64,000 bases of DNA from assembly GCA_947259095.1 (NCBI GenBank), contig CAMYLA010000011.1:64516-128515 (forward strand), read 5' to 3'. Position numbers and translations under genes: made by a program. Below, one piece after another: positions 42,261-50,956 of this stretch. Within the stretch, counting starts at the first letter, position 1. The number at the start of each line of letters is the position of its first letter. The notes under the pieces are model-generated. The model searched no databases, had not been told where the DNA came from, and saw only the letters and a list, made by a program, of their open reading frames with translations. Origin of the DNA: an uncultured Acidimicrobiaceae bacterium (GTDB taxonomy: Bacteria > Actinomycetota > Acidimicrobiia > Acidimicrobiales > SZUA-35).

Positions 42261-42701
42261 TCATCGACGGAAGGGCAGCGCCCGGACGCGGAGTCGTGTA
42301 TCGCCCCTGGCGTCGAGCACCGCCTCATTGCCGGTCACGAATCGAACATGGTGTTCCACCCCGAACAGACCGGAAAGCACATCGTCGGTAAAGGGATCAT
42401 CGACTGCCACCTCCAGTTCCAGCCGGGGCAGGGCCCAGGCCTTGGCGGCCGAGGTCTGGGCCAGCTGGCCCTTGGCCGAACGGACCTGCTTCACCGGGAA
42501 CGGGATGTCGGCCCGGTCGACGATGGTTTCCTCGGCGCCGTCCTGGTTGGAGTAGATCTCCAGCCGCCACCGCTGCTGCTCCCGGGGGGCAACAAACCGT
42601 CGGCGACGGCTGCCGCCCCGTCCGGCGATGTTCCACTGGATCGCCACGAGCGGCAACACCAGCACCAACAGCCCGGCCAGCTGAATCACATAGTCAGGCA
42701 C
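42261..42701 (-). CDS. Small membrane-anchored protein of unknown function
   Basis: 146 residues. One N-terminal hydrophobic helix (VIQLAGLLVLVLPLVAIQW) is followed by a basic GGSRRRRF and a soluble domain rich in beta-strand pattern (WRLEIYSNQDG, KAWALPRLELEVAVDD, VRFVTGNEAVLDARGDTRLRVRALP). No family recognised. It lies between the multi-spanning membrane protein and the DUF3152 lipoprotein, all in one direction, suggesting a shared complex or pathway. Confidence 0.7.
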   Translation of the reverse strand: MPDYVIQLAGLLVLVLPLVAIQWNIAGRGGSRRRRFVAPREQQRWRLEIYSNQDGAEETIVDRADIPFPVKQVRSAKGQLAQTSAAKAWALPRLELEVAVDDPFTDDVLSGLFGVEHHVRFVTGNEAVLDARGDTRLRVRALPFRR

Positions 42702-42742
42702 GGCGAAACATCGCTTTCGATCGGCGGTCCCTCGACCGGCGG

Positions 42743-44569
42743 CTACAGCTCAATGGCCCAACCCCCGCCGTTCTCGTAGAGCACGGTGACCCCCGGCTGC
42801 GCCATCAACCATCGAGCGACGTCATCGAGGTAGTCCTCGGACGACCCCATGCCATAGAGCCGCCACTGACGCTGACTGGGGGTGAACAACACGATGATCC
42901 GGGACTTTCCGGCATCGGCGGCCTGCTGTTCCAACTCCCGGACCCAGGCCTCGGTCGCCTCGGCCTCGACCTCGACGAACCGGTTCCGGCCCACGGTCTG
43001 GTCCCGCTGGGGGGCGAACCCGTTGTCCAGCACCAGCAGCGTGTCGTCCGGTGCGGCGGCATAGGCGGCCAGGAACACCTCACGATCGACGTCGGTTGTC
43101 ATCTCGAACGCCTCGTTGCCGAACCGGGCCAGCATCAGGAACGGGAGAGTCGCCAGGACCAGCAGCGGCACCAGAACCGGCAGGGCCCGGACCCGGACCG
43201 CAGCCAGCAGCCGGCCGATGAGGATGGCGGCCATCGGAAGGGTGAACAGCAGCACCCGGAAGACGATCTCACCGCCGTAGCTCTGCAGCAACAAGGCCAT
43301 CGAGGGGATACCGGCCAGCGGGGCGAGAGGGATGGCCGGGCGAAGGTGGCGGAAGCGCTCGGTTGCCATGGCGACACCGATGGCCAGGACCGAGAGGAAG
43401 GTGCCGATGCCGAGCCAGGTCCGGACCCCGGCCACGAACCGGTGCTCCGGTGAGGACGTGGCAACCCGTTCGGTGGTGCTCTCGCCGAGGTTGGAGAAGA
43501 AGCTGCCGACCTGGCCCGCCATGTCATCCAGTTGGGTCGACCACCACGGCTCGGCGGTGACGAAGAACCAGACGACGTAGGCGGTGGCCACCATGAACAG
43601 CAGCCGCCATGGCACGGTCCGGCCGTAGAGCCAGAGAATGAACAGACCGGTGCAGATGAAGAACGGCGCCAGCGGGTGGGAGACGATGGCACCGAAGCTC
43701 AGGATCAACAGGGCCACGAAGACCGGCGTCGACCGGGCGTTCGGCCGGTCGCCCCCGGCGGCGGCGAAGCGGGACAGCAACGGGACCGAGGCACTCCAGG
43801 CCGGGCCGGTTCGAAGGGGACCGCTCTCCAGCAGCACCAGCATGGAGAGGTAGGCGGTGAAGCCGAAGCTCTGGGGCGAGAAGTAGTCCTGCCCGGTCCA
43901 GGCCAGCAGGATGTAGGCCACGGCCGACAGCGGGCCGATGAGCGGCACCGTGGGGTAGGACCGGGTGGCGAGGGCGGAAACGAGGATGGCAGTGGCCCCG
44001 AGAATGGCGGTGGGCCACAGCCTCATGATCAGATCGAGGGTGCCGGTGCTGACGTTGGCCAGCGGGGCCATGAACACACCGAAGAAGCCCGGCCAAGCGA
44101 ATCTGGCGTCGACCAGGACGTCCCCCGAGGAAGTCTCGTCGATCACCCTGACGAACCCCAGGTGTGTCCACGCGGTTGGAAAACGGAACTGGTCGTGGGC
44201 CAGGTGGGGTGCGGTGTGGAGGATGCCAAGCCAGATCAGCGGGACCATCACCGCATACCGGGTCCGCTCCACCAGGCTGGCCCGCAGCAACACGATCGAC
44301 GCCACCACGCCGATGCCGACCGCCACCCAGTAGACGGCGGGCAGGGCGAACAGGATGCCGTAGCCGTCGACCTCCTCGCTGGGTATCGTCCGACCGCCCC
44401 ACAGGCCCAGGATCAGCGCCAGCAGGCCGGCCCCGAGGCCGAACCATCCCATCGGGCTGAGCGACGAGGCGGTGGCGACGGCATCGGCCATGGCCTGTTG
44501 CAGCTGCTGTTGCAACGACTGCTGGGGTCCATGGTCCTGGCGCCGTCCCGAGGCCTGGCCCGACATCAT
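42743..44569 (-). CDS. Large multi-spanning membrane protein, GT-C-like
   Basis: 608 residues from the ATG at 44569, which overlaps the stop of the preceding gene by 4 nt. A Gln-rich cytosolic start (QQSLQQQLQQAMADAV) leads to about 12 hydrophobic helices (MGWFGLGAGLLALILGLWGG onward). A long loop holds HTAPHLAHDQFRFP. The C-terminal 120 residues are soluble (LVLDNGFAPQRDQTV, RIIVLFTPSQRQWRLYGM). Helix number plus a soluble C-terminal domain resemble lipid-linked-sugar glycosyltransferases of the GT-C fold, but a clear DxD or ExD in the first loop is not evident. Function is thus uncertain; cell-surface polysaccharide synthesis or export is a reasonable guess. Confidence 0.75.
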   Translation of the reverse strand: MMSGQASGRRQDHGPQQSLQQQLQQAMADAVATASSLSPMGWFGLGAGLLALILGLWGGRTIPSEEVDGYGILFALPAVYWVAVGIGVVASIVLLRASLVERTRYAVMVPLIWLGILHTAPHLAHDQFRFPTAWTHLGFVRVIDETSSGDVLVDARFAWPGFFGVFMAPLANVSTGTLDLIMRLWPTAILGATAILVSALATRSYPTVPLIGPLSAVAYILLAWTGQDYFSPQSFGFTAYLSMLVLLESGPLRTGPAWSASVPLLSRFAAAGGDRPNARSTPVFVALLILSFGAIVSHPLAPFFICTGLFILWLYGRTVPWRLLFMVATAYVVWFFVTAEPWWSTQLDDMAGQVGSFFSNLGESTTERVATSSPEHRFVAGVRTWLGIGTFLSVLAIGVAMATERFRHLRPAIPLAPLAGIPSMALLLQSYGGEIVFRVLLFTLPMAAILIGRLLAAVRVRALPVLVPLLVLATLPFLMLARFGNEAFEMTTDVDREVFLAAYAAAPDDTLLVLDNGFAPQRDQTVGRNRFVEVEAEATEAWVRELEQQAADAGKSRIIVLFTPSQRQWRLYGMGSSEDYLDDVARWLMAQPGVTVLYENGGGWAIEL

Positions 44570-44928
44570 GGGAGCGTCCGGTCCCTCTGTCGGTCCCGCC
44601 CCAGGTCGGCCGACGACAACAGCAGAGCCAGCACCAACCCGTATGCGGTCGCCGTGGCCACCAGCAACTCGGCGCTGGCGATCCGGAACCAGATGAGGAA
44701 CTGGACCGAGATGGCCGAAAGGGCGATCGACAACGCCGCCGACATCACCATCACGACCTGCCACGAGCGCAACTCGTGATGAAGCACGAAGGCCAGCGGG
44801 GCCCCGACCAGGAAGCCCAGCTGGAACAGGGCGAACACGCCGCCGATGGAGTCGGCCCCGACGGCCAGCAGCAGCGTGGTCACGGCTCCGAAACCACCGA
44901 CCGACCAGGCACCCTGTCGAACGGTCAT
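44566..44928 (-). CDS. Four-helix membrane protein of unknown function
   Basis: 120 residues. Four hydrophobic helices can be seen: GGFGAVTTLLLAVGADSIGG, LFQLGFLVGAPLAFVL, VVMVMSAALSIALSAISV and LLVATATAYGLVLALLL. The tail is basic (GRDRQRDR). It overlaps the upstream gene by 4 nt and the downstream large membrane protein by 4 nt, which marks a tight functional unit of three membrane proteins. No family recognised. Confidence 0.75.
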   Translation of the reverse strand: MTVRQGAWSVGGFGAVTTLLLAVGADSIGGVFALFQLGFLVGAPLAFVLHHELRSWQVVMVMSAALSIALSAISVQFLIWFRIASAELLVATATAYGLVLALLLSSADLGRDRQRDRTLP

Positions 44929-45212
44929 CGATCGGCCGCCGCGGCCAGGGCCAGCGAGGCCAGCACGATCACCGCCGGCGACAGTGGGGCGTCGGCGCCG
45001 ATCATGGCCGGGTCGGTCTCGAACCTTGCGGGTTCGACCAGCAGGTCGCGATCCACACGACGAATGGCCGAGGTCTTCGAGCCTGCTCTCGGAACATCGC
45101 GGACCAGGCCGAGCCCGGCGGTGGCCATGGCGCCGGTGTTCAGGGACAGCCCGCTCTGGACCACCGGCACCGAGGTCGGCTTGTCACGTAGCGCTGCTGG
45201 CCTCAGTGTCAT
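44925..45212 (-). CDS. Small protein with C-terminal membrane helix
   Basis: 95 residues from an ATG at 45212 (a GTG at 45215 is directly before it). The only hydrophobic stretch is SPAVIVLASLALAAAA at the C-terminus. GGAGG lies only 2 nt before the ATG, so the exact start is uncertain. The stop overlaps the next gene (ATGA). First gene of the membrane cluster. Unknown function. Confidence 0.55.
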   Translation of the reverse strand: MTLRPAALRDKPTSVPVVQSGLSLNTGAMATAGLGLVRDVPRAGSKTSAIRRVDRDLLVEPARFETDPAMIGADAPLSPAVIVLASLALAAAADR

Positions 45213-45545
45213 CACCTCCGATCGGACCCGGGCCGGAAGATCGGCAGACCATCCGCCGCCACCGATCGCCGCCGCCTCGATGGTACCCGGGCGGTGGCCA
45301 TCCGTCGGAACGGGGCCCGTCGGTACTGCGGCCCGTGCTCAGCATCGGTCACGGTCGCGACGTGGGCACCACACCGCCGAGAACGCCGCCGCCCATCGAC
45401 GCGATCGCATCCATCTGTCTCCACCAGGCTGCCACCACTGCCGCTTGTCCGACTTGCCGCCGCCGAGATCGGACCGACGACCTACCTGTCGACCCAGGCC
45501 CATGAGACGAGGAGCCTCTGGTTCAAGTCTCAGTCCGGGCAGGCG
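45213..45545. other. 333-bp gap between SelO and the membrane cluster
   Basis: I see no convincing gene. A 70-residue Arg-rich minus-strand frame (45212-45424) has the look of antisense noise. At 45504-45531 GAGAC and GTCTC enclose GAGG-AG-CCTC, a nested hairpin that may end the SelO transcript, without a T-tract. A GGTTCAA in it resembles a tRNA T-loop but no clover leaf can be built. The promoter of the membrane cluster must lie here but none is clear. Confidence 0.4.
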
Positions 45546-47222
45546 TCAGGAACTGCAGGAGAGTTGGGAGCAGCCCGGCCTGTTCCTGGCCCAGTCCGGT
45601 CGTGGCTCGGCGAACGACCGGCGACCGTCGATCTCCGCATACGGGGTCCGCAGGACGTCGAGCAGTTCGACGACGGGCTCGAAGTCGTCCCGTTCGGCGG
45701 CATCGATCGCCAGCTGGGCCAGGTAGTTGCGGAGGACGTAGTTGGGATTGACAGCGTTCATCGCCGCACGACGGTCCTCGTCGCTCCCCGGCGCCCGAGC
45801 GGCCAACTCGCAGTAGCGACGCAGCCACGTGGCGGTGGCCGCGGTCACCTCTGCGGCGGCGCCGTCGAGGTAGTAGGCGTCGGCCAACGGTGCCACCAGA
45901 TCGTCATCCGATCTTGTGGCTGCACCGGTCGACTCGATGTCGGCCAACCGTCGAAAGAATATTGTCATGTCGGTTTCGGTGGCGACCAGCAACTCGAACA
46001 GTTCGGCCACCACTTCATCGGCGGCCACGTCGTAGCCGGTGCCGACCAAGCCGGTCTTTGCCCGCCACATTGCGGCGTTGTCCCGTTCGTGGTCCTCGGC
46101 GTAGCGATGCAATGACCGCTCCAACGGTTGTGTCTCGCCGGTCAACTGCACCAGTGCGTTCGCCAGCTGCAACAGGTTCCACTGGGCGATCTGGGGCTGG
46201 TGGCCGTACCGGTAGCGGCGATGGGCCGCATCGGTTGTGTTGGGGGTCCAGCCGGGGTCGAATCCCTCCAACCAGCCGTAGGGGCCGTAGTCGATCGTCG
46301 CCCCGTGGATCGACATGTTGTCGGTGTTCATCACACCGTGGACGAAACCGACCCGCATCCAATCGATGACCATGGCCAGTGTGGTGGTGCACACCTCATC
46401 GAAGAACGCGTGGTAGCGCTCGTTGCCGCCCTGGGGGTACCGATCGACGAGGTGGGGGAAGGAGTGATCGATGGTGAAGTCCGTCAGTTGCCTGAGCTCG
46501 TCGGTCTCCTGCCGGGCCGCGAACAGCTGGAAGTTTCCGAAGCGGATGAACGAAGGCGCCACCCGGCAGACGACGGCGCCCGGCTCCGGACGAGGGTTGC
46601 CGTCGTAGAGGATGTCCCGGACCACCTTGTCGCCGGTGACCACGAGGCTCAGTGCCCTTGTGGTGGCGATACCGAGGTGGTGCATGGCTTCGCTGCACAG
46701 GAACTCCCTGATCGATGATCGCAACACCGCCATGCCATCGGCGCTGCGGGAGTACGGCGTCGGCCCGGCCCCTTTGAGCTGCAATGTGTGGTGACCTCCC
46801 CGATCGTCGGCGACCTCGCCGAGCGAGATGGCCCGCCCGTCACCGAGCTGGCCGGCCCAATGACCGAACTGATGCCCGCCGTAGCAGGCGGCGTGGGGGT
46901 CCATCCCGGGCAGCAGAAGGCTGCCGGAGAAGACCCGGGCCATCAACTCGGGCTGGTCCGTCCAGGCCCGTCGGTCGATGCCGAGCATGTCGGAAACCTC
47001 CGAGGACCAGGCCACCAGCGCCGGAGCGGGCGCCACCACCGGTTGAACCCGGGATGCCACCGCATGATGGACCTGGCGGGGCCGGTTGAGGGTGCTCGGG
47101 TCGACCGGTAGTTCGTCGACGAAGCGATTGTCCCAACGCAGCCCGGTCAGCCCAACGGCCTCGAGCTCGGGGGGTGTCGGCTCGGGGGGTGTCGATTGTG
47201 CCGTTCCAGCCTCGCTGTCCAT
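45546..47222 (-). CDS. selO: Protein adenylyltransferase SelO (YdiU family)
   Basis: 558 residues from the ATG at 47222. SelO is a pseudokinase-fold enzyme that transfers AMP from ATP to protein hydroxyls (AMPylation). Family blocks in order: LRWDNRFVDELP, YGGHQFGHWAGQLGDGRA, LGEV, LQLKGAGPTPYSRSADG, VLRSSIREFLCSEAMHHLGI, TTRALSLV, VHGVMNTDNMSIHG and IDYGPYGWLE. The last contain the metal-binding Asn and Asp. The C-terminus ends in GCSQLSCSS: the site of Sec in eukaryotic SelO is Cys here. SelO is implicated in redox homeostasis. It is divergent from the tyrosine recombinase gene, with only 60 bp between starts. Confidence 0.95.
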   Translation of the reverse strand: MDSEAGTAQSTPPEPTPPELEAVGLTGLRWDNRFVDELPVDPSTLNRPRQVHHAVASRVQPVVAPAPALVAWSSEVSDMLGIDRRAWTDQPELMARVFSGSLLLPGMDPHAACYGGHQFGHWAGQLGDGRAISLGEVADDRGGHHTLQLKGAGPTPYSRSADGMAVLRSSIREFLCSEAMHHLGIATTRALSLVVTGDKVVRDILYDGNPRPEPGAVVCRVAPSFIRFGNFQLFAARQETDELRQLTDFTIDHSFPHLVDRYPQGGNERYHAFFDEVCTTTLAMVIDWMRVGFVHGVMNTDNMSIHGATIDYGPYGWLEGFDPGWTPNTTDAAHRRYRYGHQPQIAQWNLLQLANALVQLTGETQPLERSLHRYAEDHERDNAAMWRAKTGLVGTGYDVAADEVVAELFELLVATETDMTIFFRRLADIESTGAATRSDDDLVAPLADAYYLDGAAAEVTAATATWLRRYCELAARAPGSDEDRRAAMNAVNPNYVLRNYLAQLAIDAAERDDFEPVVELLDVLRTPYAEIDGRRSFAEPRPDWARNRPGCSQLSCSS

Positions 47223-47269
47223 GATCGACCTAACCCCGCAGATGGCTCCGGCCTTCCAGGGTACCCGGC

Positions 47270-47275
47270 TACTCT
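47270..47275 (+). promoter_or_regulatory. Possible leaderless -10 (TACTCT) for the recombinase gene
   Basis: TACTCT fits TANNNT and ends 7 nt before the ATG at 47283. No ribosome binding site lies in between. The 60-bp gap must also hold the selO promoter. Confidence 0.45.
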
Positions 47276-47282
47276 TCGACGT

Positions 47283-48467
47283 ATGAGTCCCTCCGGCGGT
47301 CCCGACAAGCGGTCTCGGGAGGTGGCGGATGTGTCGACCCCCGACGTCGGCCGGTCGGGCGGGGCCGGAGATGACGGCGGCGGCGAGTTGTTGGAGGCCA
47401 TCGACGAGTTCTTTCTGGCCCGCATGCCCAGGAAGCACTCCGAGCACACCCTGGCCGCCTATCGCCGAGACTTCGACGCCATCGTGGTGCGGCTTGCCGA
47501 AGTCAAGGGCTGCCGGCCCGACGAGTTGGCGCTGGCCGACCTCGAGGTCAAGGTCCTCCGGCGGGCCTTCGCCGGGATCTCCCACCAGTCGGCGGCCACC
47601 ATCGCCAGAACCTGGTCGACGTGGAATCAGCTGTTCTCGTTCCTGGTGTCCGAGCAGACCATCGCCGGCAATCCGATGGCCGCAGTGGAAAAGCCGCGGG
47701 TTCCCAAGAGCCGGCCAAAGGCCATCAGCGGCGACGACAGTGTGGAACGGCTGCTGCGGGTGGCGGCGACCGGTCGCCAGGGAGCCCGCGACCCCTGGCC
47801 CGAGCGCGACTTTGCGGTCATCATCACCCTGTTGACCTGCGGGCTCCGGCTCTCCGAACTGCTGGGGTTGACCATTCGGTCGATCGACGGCCCCCCCGGC
47901 GATCGGGTGATCGGCGTCCGGGGCAAGGGCAACAAAGAACGCACCGTGCCCCTGGAACCCGAGGTCGAAGCCATCATCGGCCGATACACCGAGAGCCGGC
48001 TGACCCGGTTCCCGGGCCGGATCGCCGCCGACGCAGCCCTGTTCGTGGCCAACGACGGCGAACCACTACGGCGGGGCGCGCTTCAGTACATGGTGGAACA
48101 GCTGTATCGGGAAGCCGGGATCCGAACCCGGGTCCCGGCCGGGGCGTTGGTTCACGCCCTCCGCCACACCTTCGCCACCAGCCTGGCCCGCAACGGCGCC
48201 AGCGGCACCGAGCTGCAGCGGCTGCTCGGTCATGAGTCGCTGGCCACCACGCAACGGTATGTCGATGCCAGCGCCCGCGAGGTCCGGGCCGCAGCCCGCT
48301 CCAACGAGGCCTATCTGGCGCTGCGAACCATCGACGTCGAGCAGCGGAGGCCGGGTGACGACGCCGCAGCCCACAGCACCGCGACCGATGAGACCGCAGC
48401 CGATCCGAACCCCCCGGTCGAGCCGGCAGGCCACCACGCCGCCGACGATGGGGCCGCCGCAGACTGA
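47283..48467 (+). CDS. Tyrosine recombinase/integrase, XerC/XerD-like
   Basis: 394 residues. A SAM-like N-terminal core-binding domain (LEAIDEFFLARMPRKHSEHTLAAYRRDFDAI) comes before the catalytic domain. Active-site residues are R189 (GLRLSELLG), Lys in GKGNKERTVPL, H-x-x-R in HALRHTFAT, H in LLGHESLATTQRY, and Y326. All are present, so it should be active. About 30 extra residues at the N-terminus and a 55-residue acidic Ala/Pro tail exceed normal XerC/D. No att repeats, excisionase or phage genes are near, and XerC/D-type chromosome dimer resolution is as likely as a mobile origin. Probably leaderless. Confidence 0.9.
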   Translation: MSPSGGPDKRSREVADVSTPDVGRSGGAGDDGGGELLEAIDEFFLARMPRKHSEHTLAAYRRDFDAIVVRLAEVKGCRPDELALADLEVKVLRRAFAGISHQSAATIARTWSTWNQLFSFLVSEQTIAGNPMAAVEKPRVPKSRPKAISGDDSVERLLRVAATGRQGARDPWPERDFAVIITLLTCGLRLSELLGLTIRSIDGPPGDRVIGVRGKGNKERTVPLEPEVEAIIGRYTESRLTRFPGRIAADAALFVANDGEPLRRGALQYMVEQLYREAGIRTRVPAGALVHALRHTFATSLARNGASGTELQRLLGHESLATTQRYVDASAREVRAAARSNEAYLALRTIDVEQRRPGDDAAAHSTATDETAADPNPPVEPAGHHAADDGAAAD

Positions 48468-48701
48468 GCGGGCGGTTCGGGCGGTTCCCGCCGATTGTCC
48501 GAATACGCTGGACCGTGCTTGTGACACCTCCATTTCACCTGAATTCAGGGAAACGATTGCGTCGTCGAGCCCAATACGATTTCCCGTTCCGGACGCGGCC
48601 GGCGAGCCGAGCCCGGAGCTTGACCCCACAGGCCGGTATCGGTTGATTCCAGGCCCCCAGAGACACACGTCGTCCAGCACACGTGAAGGTAGGTTCTTGG
48701 C

Positions 48702-50450
48702 ATGGGCCGCAGAATCGAAATTGAACTGACAAGCGCCAGGGACGACGGATCCTGGACCTGGCGAGCGGCGGGAGCCAAACAGCCGAAGGGCGACGTCGAC
48801 GCCTCGCTTCTCTACGACGGGGCCAAGATCGGCGATGTGGTGAAGGTCGAAGCCGAGTTCCACCTCGACGGGATCGAGGTCACCGAGGTGTTCGCCCCGA
48901 AGGCCAAGAAGGAACGCACCGATCTGCTGGAGCTCAAGACCCGCCCGTTGCGCGACGACGAACTCGTGACCACCCAGCGGGTCGCCAAGGGTGAGCGGCG
49001 AGGTGGCCGAGGCGAGCGGGGCGAACGAGGTCGATCCCGTGGCCGAAGCGACGACCGCGGCCAGCGCCGTGGTGGCGGCGGCGGTGGTGGCGGTGGCGGG
49101 GAACGCCGGGGCCCACGGCCGGAGGCGGAGCGCCGGCCCCGCCCGAAGCGGCTTCGGCCCCGCAGGGTCCATCGCGATGCCATGCTGGCTGCGGTCACCG
49201 AGGAGCACCGGCCGATCGTGGAGCAGGTGATCAAGGACGGTATGCCCGGCGTCCGGGCCGCCATCGAGAAGCAGAACGCCGAGGCCAAGGAAGCGGGCAA
49301 GCCCGAGATCGATGCAACGCCGATCCTGGCCATCGCCGAGCAGAACCTGAGCCGGGCTCGCTTGGCCGAGTGGCGAGACCGGGCCGATGCGGCGCTGGCC
49401 GATGCCGAAGAACTCGATATTCGCGACCTCCGCTCGGTGGTGGTGGCCGGGGCCGACGTGGCCAGGGACGATGAGAGCCGAGCGGTCGCCGATCAGATAA
49501 AGACGGTGCTCGACGCCCGCCTGGAGTCGGATCATGCGGCGTGGCTGAAAGATCTCGACCAAGCGGTCTCCGAGGGTCGGGTGGTTCGTGGTCTTCGGTT
49601 GAGTTCCCGGCCGGTCAAGGCCGGCGCCCCCCTGCCCACCGAGATCGCCAGCAAGCTGGCCCAGCAGGCTTCCGAGGCGCTGGCCGCCGACGTGATGCAG
49701 GACCGATGGGCCACGGTGCTCGATGCCCTGGCGTTCTCCCCCGTCCGCGGAGCGGTCACCCCGGTCGGCACGCCGGCCGAGCCTTCCGAGGAGCTGCTGG
49801 TCGAGGTCCGCCGACTGTCGGACCGGATCCCGGCCATTGCGGCGCTGTTCGGTGTCGATCCCAGCCAGGTTCCAAAGAGCGCAAAGCGCCGTCGGCCGCC
49901 TCGGCGGGATCAGAAGAGCAAGCCGGGTGGCGGCCGTTCGGCCGAGCCACGCAAGCCGCGGGATGCGTCGGCCACCAGGGCCAACGCCCGCCCGGTGCCC
50001 GGCGCCGAGAAGCCGGAGCCGACCGAAGACAAACAACAGACCCCGGCCGACCAGTCGACCGAGGCACCGTCGTCAGAGGCAACCTCGGCGCCGACCAACG
50101 GCCACGCAGACCGGGCCCAGCCCGAGCCGGAGCCGAGCCCGGACAGCCCCGCGGACTCCGCCGCCGCACCCGACACCTCGGCCCCAACCGACAACACAGC
50201 CGAGACCGACAACCCGGCCGTTGCCCAAGCAGTCGCTGATGGCGAACCGGCGGCCGACAGTGCGCCGATCGCCGGGGGTGCATCGGTACCGGCGGCGACC
50301 GACGCGGCGGAGACCGAAGCGGTCACGACAGCGGCAACGAACGATGTCGCCGAAACCCCCGAACCGGTCGATCACCAGACGGTCGCCGACGAGGACGGCC
50401 AACAGCTCGCCAAGGCGAAGACCGAGGAGACCGCGGCCGCCGGCGACTGA
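48702..50450 (+). CDS. Arg/Gly-rich, probably nucleic-acid-binding protein with long acidic disordered tail
   Basis: 582 residues; no family I can name. Residues 1-80 may be a small beta domain (GRRIEIELTSARDDGSWTW, LLYDGAKIGDVVKVEAEFHLDG, IEVTEVFAPK). Residues 95-150 are RGG-like (RGGRGERGERGRSRGRS, poly-Gly, PRPKRLRPRRVHRD), as in RNA-binding proteins. Residues 160-380 are a helical domain (AMLAAVTEEHRPIVEQVIKDGMPGVRAAIEKQN; ILAIAEQNLSRARLAEWRDRADAAL) with SSRPVKAGAP. From about 400 a Pro/Ala/Glu/Asp/Thr-rich tail runs to the end. Its features suit RNA or DNA binding and phase separation. It starts with ATG after a 234-bp gap that may hold its promoter. Confidence 0.8.
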   Translation: MGRRIEIELTSARDDGSWTWRAAGAKQPKGDVDASLLYDGAKIGDVVKVEAEFHLDGIEVTEVFAPKAKKERTDLLELKTRPLRDDELVTTQRVAKGERRGGRGERGERGRSRGRSDDRGQRRGGGGGGGGGGERRGPRPEAERRPRPKRLRPRRVHRDAMLAAVTEEHRPIVEQVIKDGMPGVRAAIEKQNAEAKEAGKPEIDATPILAIAEQNLSRARLAEWRDRADAALADAEELDIRDLRSVVVAGADVARDDESRAVADQIKTVLDARLESDHAAWLKDLDQAVSEGRVVRGLRLSSRPVKAGAPLPTEIASKLAQQASEALAADVMQDRWATVLDALAFSPVRGAVTPVGTPAEPSEELLVEVRRLSDRIPAIAALFGVDPSQVPKSAKRRRPPRRDQKSKPGGGRSAEPRKPRDASATRANARPVPGAEKPEPTEDKQQTPADQSTEAPSSEATSAPTNGHADRAQPEPEPSPDSPADSAAAPDTSAPTDNTAETDNPAVAQAVADGEPAADSAPIAGGASVPAATDAAETEAVTTAATNDVAETPEPVDHQTVADEDGQQLAKAKTEETAAAGD

Positions 50451-50455
50451 CCGCT

Positions 50456-50497
50456 CGGAGGGTGGGGGCGGGCCGCCAGGCCCGGCTGATCCCTCCG
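50456..50497. terminator. Possible bidirectional terminator between convergent genes
   Basis: CGGAGGG (50456-50462) and CCCTCCG (50491-50497) can pair, and inside them GGGCC-GCCA-GGCCC forms a second stem. No T-tract on either side. It lies between the convergent Arg/Gly-rich gene and Nudix gene. Confidence 0.4.
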
Positions 50498-50533
50498 CCC
50501 GGCGAGACCACGATCGACGACGCCCGGCAGACC

Positions 50534-50956
50534 TCAGCCGGCCAGCACGCCGTGCTCGCTGAGGAACTGCTGCAGGCCGGCCACCAGGTTGTGGTCTGCC
50601 ACTTCGGCCAGCGGAACCCAGGCCACATCGGCGGCATCGTCGCCGGCCACCGCATCGGCCGGCGCCGGCCCGTCACCGGCCGGCCCCAGCGCAGCGTGGA
50701 AGTCCATGATCACGTAGTGGTGGTCCGGGCCGATCCGCTCGACCCAACCGACGAACCGCCCGCAGGACACCGACAGCCCGGTCTCCTCCAGGACCTCACG
50801 CTCGACCGCCGCCGCCAGGGACTCTCCAGGCTCGACCCGGCCACCGGGGACCGACCATTGCCCGATCGCCGGCCCTCGTCCCCGCTCGATCAGCAGCAGG
50901 CGGTCGCCGTCGATGACGACGGCGCCGACACAGATCTCCGGTCTAGGAGTCTCCAT
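50534..50956 (-). CDS. Nudix hydrolase
   Basis: 140 residues. The Nudix box is intact at 39-61 (GGRVEPGESLAAAVEREVLEETG), with Glu residues for metal binding. The start ICVGAVVIDGDRLLLIERG is typical of MutT-like members that hydrolyse nucleoside diphosphates linked to a moiety X. HHYVIMDFHAAL suggests ADP-ribose or NAD-type Nudix subfamilies, but the substrate is not clear. It overlaps the GNAT gene by 14 nt and is the last of a four-gene minus-strand operon. Confidence 0.92.
   Translation of the reverse strand: METPRPEICVGAVVIDGDRLLLIERGRGPAIGQWSVPGGRVEPGESLAAAVEREVLEETGLSVSCGRFVGWVERIGPDHHYVIMDFHAALGPAGDGPAPADAVAGDDAADVAWVPLAEVADHNLVAGLQQFLSEHGVLAG

Noticed and set aside
45212..45424. 70-residue minus-strand protein before the membrane cluster
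   Set aside because: Almost entirely Arg-rich low-information sequence with no ribosome binding site; more likely non-coding.
45504..45545. tRNA-like GGTTCAA sequence near the SelO stop
   Set aside because: No 5-bp T-stem, anticodon arm or acceptor stem can be formed around it.
47283..48467. Integrated mobile element around the tyrosine recombinase
   Set aside because: No att repeats, excisionase, phage or transfer genes, and no change in composition; flanking genes look chromosomal.
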